Below, piece after piece: positions 60,382 through 64,000 of a stretch of DNA of 64,000 nucleotides. The DNA is from Karstenula rhodostoma CBS 690.94 (Eukaryota; Ascomycota; Dothideomycetes; Pleosporales; Didymosphaeriaceae): assembly GCA_010093485.1 (NCBI GenBank), contig MU001506.1:620001-684000 (forward strand). Direction: 5' to 3'. Numbering within the stretch: position 1 is the stretch's first letter; the number at the start of each line of letters is the position of its first letter. The position numbers were made by a program, and so were the translations under genes. The notes beneath the pieces were generated by a model. That model was not told where the DNA came from. It did no database searches and worked only from the letters and a program-made list of their open reading frames with translations.

Positions 60382-60871
60382 GGCGCGGATGGAGCTGTGG
60401 TGGATGCTGTGAGGTTGTGATGCACTGCGACAGCTCCGCGCAGGCGTCGGCGGCAGCTTGGCCGGAGTTGAGCCGAAGGCTGGGCCCGTCGCCTATGACG
60501 CGCTTTGGAGGGACCGTCTCCCAAACAAATTTATTATTCATTGCAGGCACCTTCTGCGCCACGCCAGAGCCGCAGGCCAGGAACGAGAGTCGTATTGACT
60601 CATCCTCTCCCGACAGGCGCTAACGTAGGCATTCAAACTTTGTGTCTGCATATATTCCGCGATGCACTAGTCGCTTGATCGCCACTAATTCCTCGACATT
60701 CTTTTCCAATTGCCCTCGCATCAGGTACAGTGCTAAGCTGACACCCCGGGCAATCTTTCTGAACCCAGGACACAGCACGCAAACGACCCGTCTCACTTTT
60801 TGCCGTGCAAACAACATATACCCGCACTGGACCGTCTAGATACCTCCGAGGAACATCTACTTGAAAGTGCT
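60382..60871. promoter_or_regulatory. Divergent promoter of BIG1 and FAP1
   Basis: 490 bp between the two start codons. No clear TATA box is seen on either strand. No coding frame is credible here. Confidence 0.5.
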
Positions 60872-63800
60872 ATGTCGGCCGCCAGCGGGGCAGTGGCAGC
60901 GACTGGAGGGGCCACCGAGAACAACGACCCACGCCAACGGCGCCCTCGCAATAGAAATCGAAACGCAAACCGCCAGGTCGCGGATCCGCAGCAGCAAGCG
61001 GCAGGGCAGGCGCAGGGATCACAGGCACCTGCTGCACGAGGAGGCAGAGGTGGTCGGGGAAGAGGGCGCGGACGTGGACGCGGACAGGCAGCACCTGGGA
61101 ACAGAGAACAGGAAGCTGGAGCCCCTACAGAACCGCGCTGGCAAAACCGAAGAGGAAGAGGCGGTCCCCATCACCCCAGAGTGCCACCCCGAGCGGTAGC
61201 ACAACTGGCGGCTGAGCACGAGAATACCCTTCCTTCACAGAACTCCGACCTCCAAGCCGATGCGCCAGAGTTCACGCCCGGACGACCCGCGGCTCCCCAG
61301 CGAACACGACGACCACCGCGCGATAAGAGACCGCAAGGCCCCAAATCCACCGCCCACGATATCGCCACTCGCACGCACGAAGACATAGACAATGGACATT
61401 ACGAATGCGCGATATGCACAGAGGAGGTTAGGAGAACAACAAAGGGCATCTGGTCATGTAGGACATGCTGGATGGTGTTTCACTTGAGCTGCATCAAGAA
61501 GTGGTCCACCAACGAAGGCTCAGTCGCTGCTCGACAGCAAGCACCCGAAGGCGAGATACCCCCGCCAAGGCGGTGGCGGTGTCCGGGCTGCAACTATCCT
61601 AAAGACGAGCTGCCGAGGGTGCCTTCATGTTGGTGCGAGAAGGAAATGGATCCTAAGTCTCTCCCTGGCCTTCCGCCCTTCTCGTGTGGCCAGACATGCG
61701 CCCGACCACGTATCCTACCCAAGAAGTGTCCGCATGTATGCTCAACGACGTGCCACGCTGGGCCTTGCCCTCCCTGCACCTTGATGGGACCCACACAGCA
61801 TTGTTTCTGTGGCAAGAGCTCGGTTACGCGCCGTTGCTTGGACACAGATTATGAAAACGGCTGGAGTTGCGGCACTGTTTGCGGACAAGTCATGCCATGT
61901 GGAGAGCACACTTGTCCCCAGCCATGCCACGAGGGGCCTTGCGGCGCCTGCGAAGTGCGCGTTCCGGCGAGATGCTACTGTGGTCAAGAAGAGAAGGACA
62001 TCCTGTGCTGCGAGCGCGCTCAAGAGAGGGATAGCAGCCTCTCACATAAATCGGATGACGGCTCATCAACGGTCGAGCAATGGGTGGGCATCTTCGAATG
62101 TCCCAACCTTTGCAAGCGACCGTTCGACTGTGGGAAACACTTTTGTGGAAAGGAGTGCCATAGACAGGATGCCCAGCCAGCCCATTGTCCGCGTTCGCCT
62201 GATGTCGTTTCGCATTGTCCTTGCGGAAAGACGCCTCTCCGTGAAGTATCGGATAATCCGCGGACGTCGTGCGAAGATCCGATACCGAACTGCTCAAGAC
62301 CCTGCGGGACCAAACTGGACTGCGGGCACACATGCGAGAAGCGATGCCATCAAGGTAAGTGCCCACCTTGTTTGCAAAAGGTCAGCATCAACTGTCGTTG
62401 CGGACGCACGACCTCTACCACGGTCTGTCATCAGGGCGTCGAGGAGCCGCCACACTGCATGCGAATATGCCGAATATCGTTGAACTGTGGGCGACACGAA
62501 TGCGGAGAGCGGTGTTGCTCTGGCGAACGCAAAGCGGGGGAGCGACAATCTCAACGGCGGAAGCACCGACCTATTGACTCTGCACGCCGTCCCCATCCCG
62601 ATGAAGGATTTGAATCAGAGCATATCTGCACGCGTCCCTGTGATCGTCAACTGAGATGCGGTAACCCCGATCATCGTTGCCAGGAATTGTGTCACAAGGG
62701 CCCGTGCGGAACGTGTCGTGAAGCCATCTTCGAAGAGATTAGCTGTCACTGCGGCCGTACCGTACTCTATCCACCTTTACCATGTGGCACACAACCTCCG
62801 CCTTGTCGATATGCGTGCGAACGACCAAAGAATTGCGGTCACCCTCAAGTATCGCACAATTGCCACGGAGATGACGAAAACTGCCCGATCTGTCCATTTC
62901 TTACCACCAAACACTGTCTTTGCGGGAAAAACACCCTCAAGAACCAACCATGCCATTTGAACGAAGTGCGATGCGCGGAAGTCTGTGGACAACAGCTGAG
63001 TTGCGGTTCGCATCGTTGTCGAAAGCAATGTCATCGTCCAGGAGAGTGCGAAGAGCCTTGCGCACAAGCTTGTGGCAAGGAGTTGAGTGCATGCGGCCAT
63101 CCATGTATGGCTCCATGCCACTTTCCTATGCCTTGCAAGGAAGAGAAGCCATGTACACACAAGATCTTGGTTACCTGCGAATGTCAGCGGATCAAGCAGG
63201 AAGCGAAATGCAACGCCTCCAAGAACGGCGAAGGCAATCTGAAGAAGACCCTCAAGTGCGACGAGGAATGCGCGCGATTGCAACGAAACCAGATCTTCGC
63301 TGCTGCACTGCATATTGATCCTGACCGGCAGGATGATAATGTACCCTACTCTGCCGAAACACTCAATATGTATCAGCGCAACTCGACATGGGCAGCCGCT
63401 CAGGAGAAGATACTTCGACTGTTTGCAGCAAATCCAGATGAGAAGCGTATGCGGTTCAAGCCTATGCAAAGCCAACAACGTGCTTTCGTCCACTCGCTCG
63501 CAGAAGACTTCGGCCTGGACACAGAGAGCATGGATCCTGAGCCACATCGCCATGTTGCACTTTTCAAGACACCGCGTTTCGTAATGGCACCGATGAAGAC
63601 ACTGGCCGACTGTGTCCGCATTCGACAGCGCGAGCGCGCAGCAGCAGCCACAACAGCTCGAACAACCACCACCTACACGCCCGCCCCACAGCCCAAACCA
63701 AGCAAAGCAGTAGACCCATACAATGGCTTCCTGATCGCCAACCCACGCTTCGCTCTTACCATGGAAGAGATCACATCAGTGCTCAGGGCAACCATGCCTA

Positions 63801-64000
63801 AGACCCCCTACCCCCTCGAGCTCGAAGTCGCCTTCCTCCCATCCGAAGAAGTCTCCCTTAAACCCCCTATCGCCGCCCGCGTCTCCGTCACCGAGCGCGA
63901 GATCCAGACCATGCTCGAGTCGATCAAGCCCGCCGTCTCCGCGGCAATCGCAGCAGAGTCCATCGGCAAGCTGCAACTGGTCCGCACCGACGCCTCGCTC
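60872..64000 (+). CDS. fap1: FAP1/NF-X1-type zinc-finger protein, 3' end missing
   Basis: One uninterrupted frame of 1043 codons from the ATG at 60872 to the window edge, so the C terminus is missing. A disordered Gly/Arg-rich N terminus (RGGRGRGRGRGRG) is followed by a RING/PHD-type motif at about residues 179-235 (YECAICTEEV, CRTCWMVFHLSCIKKW, WRCPGC). A long array of NF-X1 zinc fingers spans about 250-790, in the pattern CGxHxCxxxCHxGxC: CGEHTCPQPCHEGPCGAC, CGHTCEKRCHQGKCPPC, CGSHRCRKQCHRPGEC. Then comes an R3H-like nucleic-acid-binding segment near 845-900 (FVHSLAEDFGLDTESM). Yeast Fap1 binds the FKBP12 prolyl isomerase; animal NFX1 is a transcriptional repressor and ubiquitin ligase. A GTAAGT at 62355 is coding, not a donor. 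It diverges from BIG1. Confidence 0.93.
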   Translation, partial: MSAASGAVAATGGATENNDPRQRRPRNRNRNANRQVADPQQQAAGQAQGSQAPAARGGRGGRGRGRGRGRGQAAPGNREQEAGAPTEPRWQNRRGRGGPHHPRVPPRAVAQLAAEHENTLPSQNSDLQADAPEFTPGRPAAPQRTRRPPRDKRPQGPKSTAHDIATRTHEDIDNGHYECAICTEEVRRTTKGIWSCRTCWMVFHLSCIKKWSTNEGSVAARQQAPEGEIPPPRRWRCPGCNYPKDELPRVPSCWCEKEMDPKSLPGLPPFSCGQTCARPRILPKKCPHVCSTTCHAGPCPPCTLMGPTQHCFCGKSSVTRRCLDTDYENGWSCGTVCGQVMPCGEHTCPQPCHEGPCGACEVRVPARCYCGQEEKDILCCERAQERDSSLSHKSDDGSSTVEQWVGIFECPNLCKRPFDCGKHFCGKECHRQDAQPAHCPRSPDVVSHCPCGKTPLREVSDNPRTSCEDPIPNCSRPCGTKLDCGHTCEKRCHQGKCPPCLQKVSINCRCGRTTSTTVCHQGVEEPPHCMRICRISLNCGRHECGERCCSGERKAGERQSQRRKHRPIDSARRPHPDEGFESEHICTRPCDRQLRCGNPDHRCQELCHKGPCGTCREAIFEEISCHCGRTVLYPPLPCGTQPPPCRYACERPKNCGHPQVSHNCHGDDENCPICPFLTTKHCLCGKNTLKNQPCHLNEVRCAEVCGQQLSCGSHRCRKQCHRPGECEEPCAQACGKELSACGHPCMAPCHFPMPCKEEKPCTHKILVTCECQRIKQEAKCNASKNGEGNLKKTLKCDEECARLQRNQIFAAALHIDPDRQDDNVPYSAETLNMYQRNSTWAAAQEKILRLFAANPDEKRMRFKPMQSQQRAFVHSLAEDFGLDTESMDPEPHRHVALFKTPRFVMAPMKTLADCVRIRQRERAAAATTARTTTTYTPAPQPKPSKAVDPYNGFLIANPRFALTMEEITSVLRATMPKTPYPLELEVAFLPSEEVSLKPPIAARVSVTEREIQTMLESIKPAVSAAIAAESIGKLQLVRTDASL

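Noticed and set aside
62355..62381. Possible intron in FAP1 at GTAAGT 62355
   Set aside because: Reading through gives HQGKCPPC, a canonical NF-X1 repeat, and the putative intron would be under 30 nt.

Overview
This window is nuclear DNA of a filamentous ascomycete (Pezizomycotina). The gene content (SET1, VID21/EAF1, MAK11, an MSN2-type factor, FAP1/NF-X1, BIG1, SAT4-type seven-helix proteins) and short 45-80 nt introns fit this group, and a Dothideomycete is my best guess, held loosely. I recognise about 19 protein-coding genes, two of unknown function, one decayed gene copy and one doubtful Pol III-like element. Exon boundaries were worked out by hand from splice signals, phase and family conservation; they are given in each entry and the reading frame closes for every model.

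Layout. 1-5.4 kb: no recognisable gene; its right part is probably the promoter and leader of the first gene. 5.5-7.3 kb: MSN2-type stress transcription factor, with a CA repeat abutting its start. 9.2-11.5 kb: diphthine-ammonia ligase. 11.8-15.6 kb (minus): tricalbin/Mug190-type SMP-C2 lipid-transfer protein. 16.3-17.3 kb: acyl-CoA thioesterase-like protein. 17.8-28.1 kb is a more accessory block: an orphan basic protein, an AsaB/GA4-desaturase-type oxygenase, an F-box protein, a monocarboxylate-type MFS transporter, a SAT4-type membrane protein and an NmrA/isoflavone-reductase-like oxidoreductase. No synthase is present, so I do not call it a secondary-metabolite cluster.

28.9-35.4 kb: VID21 (NuA4 scaffold) and MAK11 (60S ribosome biogenesis) transcribed away from a shared 306-bp spacer. 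35.6-43.3 kb: a vacuolar amino-acid transporter (AVT3/4 type) and a cation-chloride cotransporter (VHC1 type) diverge from a 0.6-kb spacer. 45.2-47.6 kb: GFA1, first enzyme of chitin precursor synthesis. 48.2-49.0 kb: RIB4, lumazine synthase. 50.2-54.1 kb: SET1, histone H3K4 methyltransferase. 54.8-55.9 kb: orphan. 57.5-58.5 kb: BTB-domain-like gene with a decayed relative at 58.7-59.1 kb. 59.4-60.4 kb: BIG1, cell wall/V-ATPase accessory protein, divergent from FAP1 (60.9 kb to window end, truncated).

The most interesting signals concern gene architecture: a (CA)20 tract whose length sets the frame of an upstream start codon in the MSN2-type gene; a 5-nt first coding exon in GFA1 that splits the catalytic Cys2 codon, followed by a GC-AG intron; an 18-nt micro-exon in the cotransporter gene; and two stop-free introns of length 3n. 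I found no CRISPR array, no intact transposon and no convincing novel multi-gene system.
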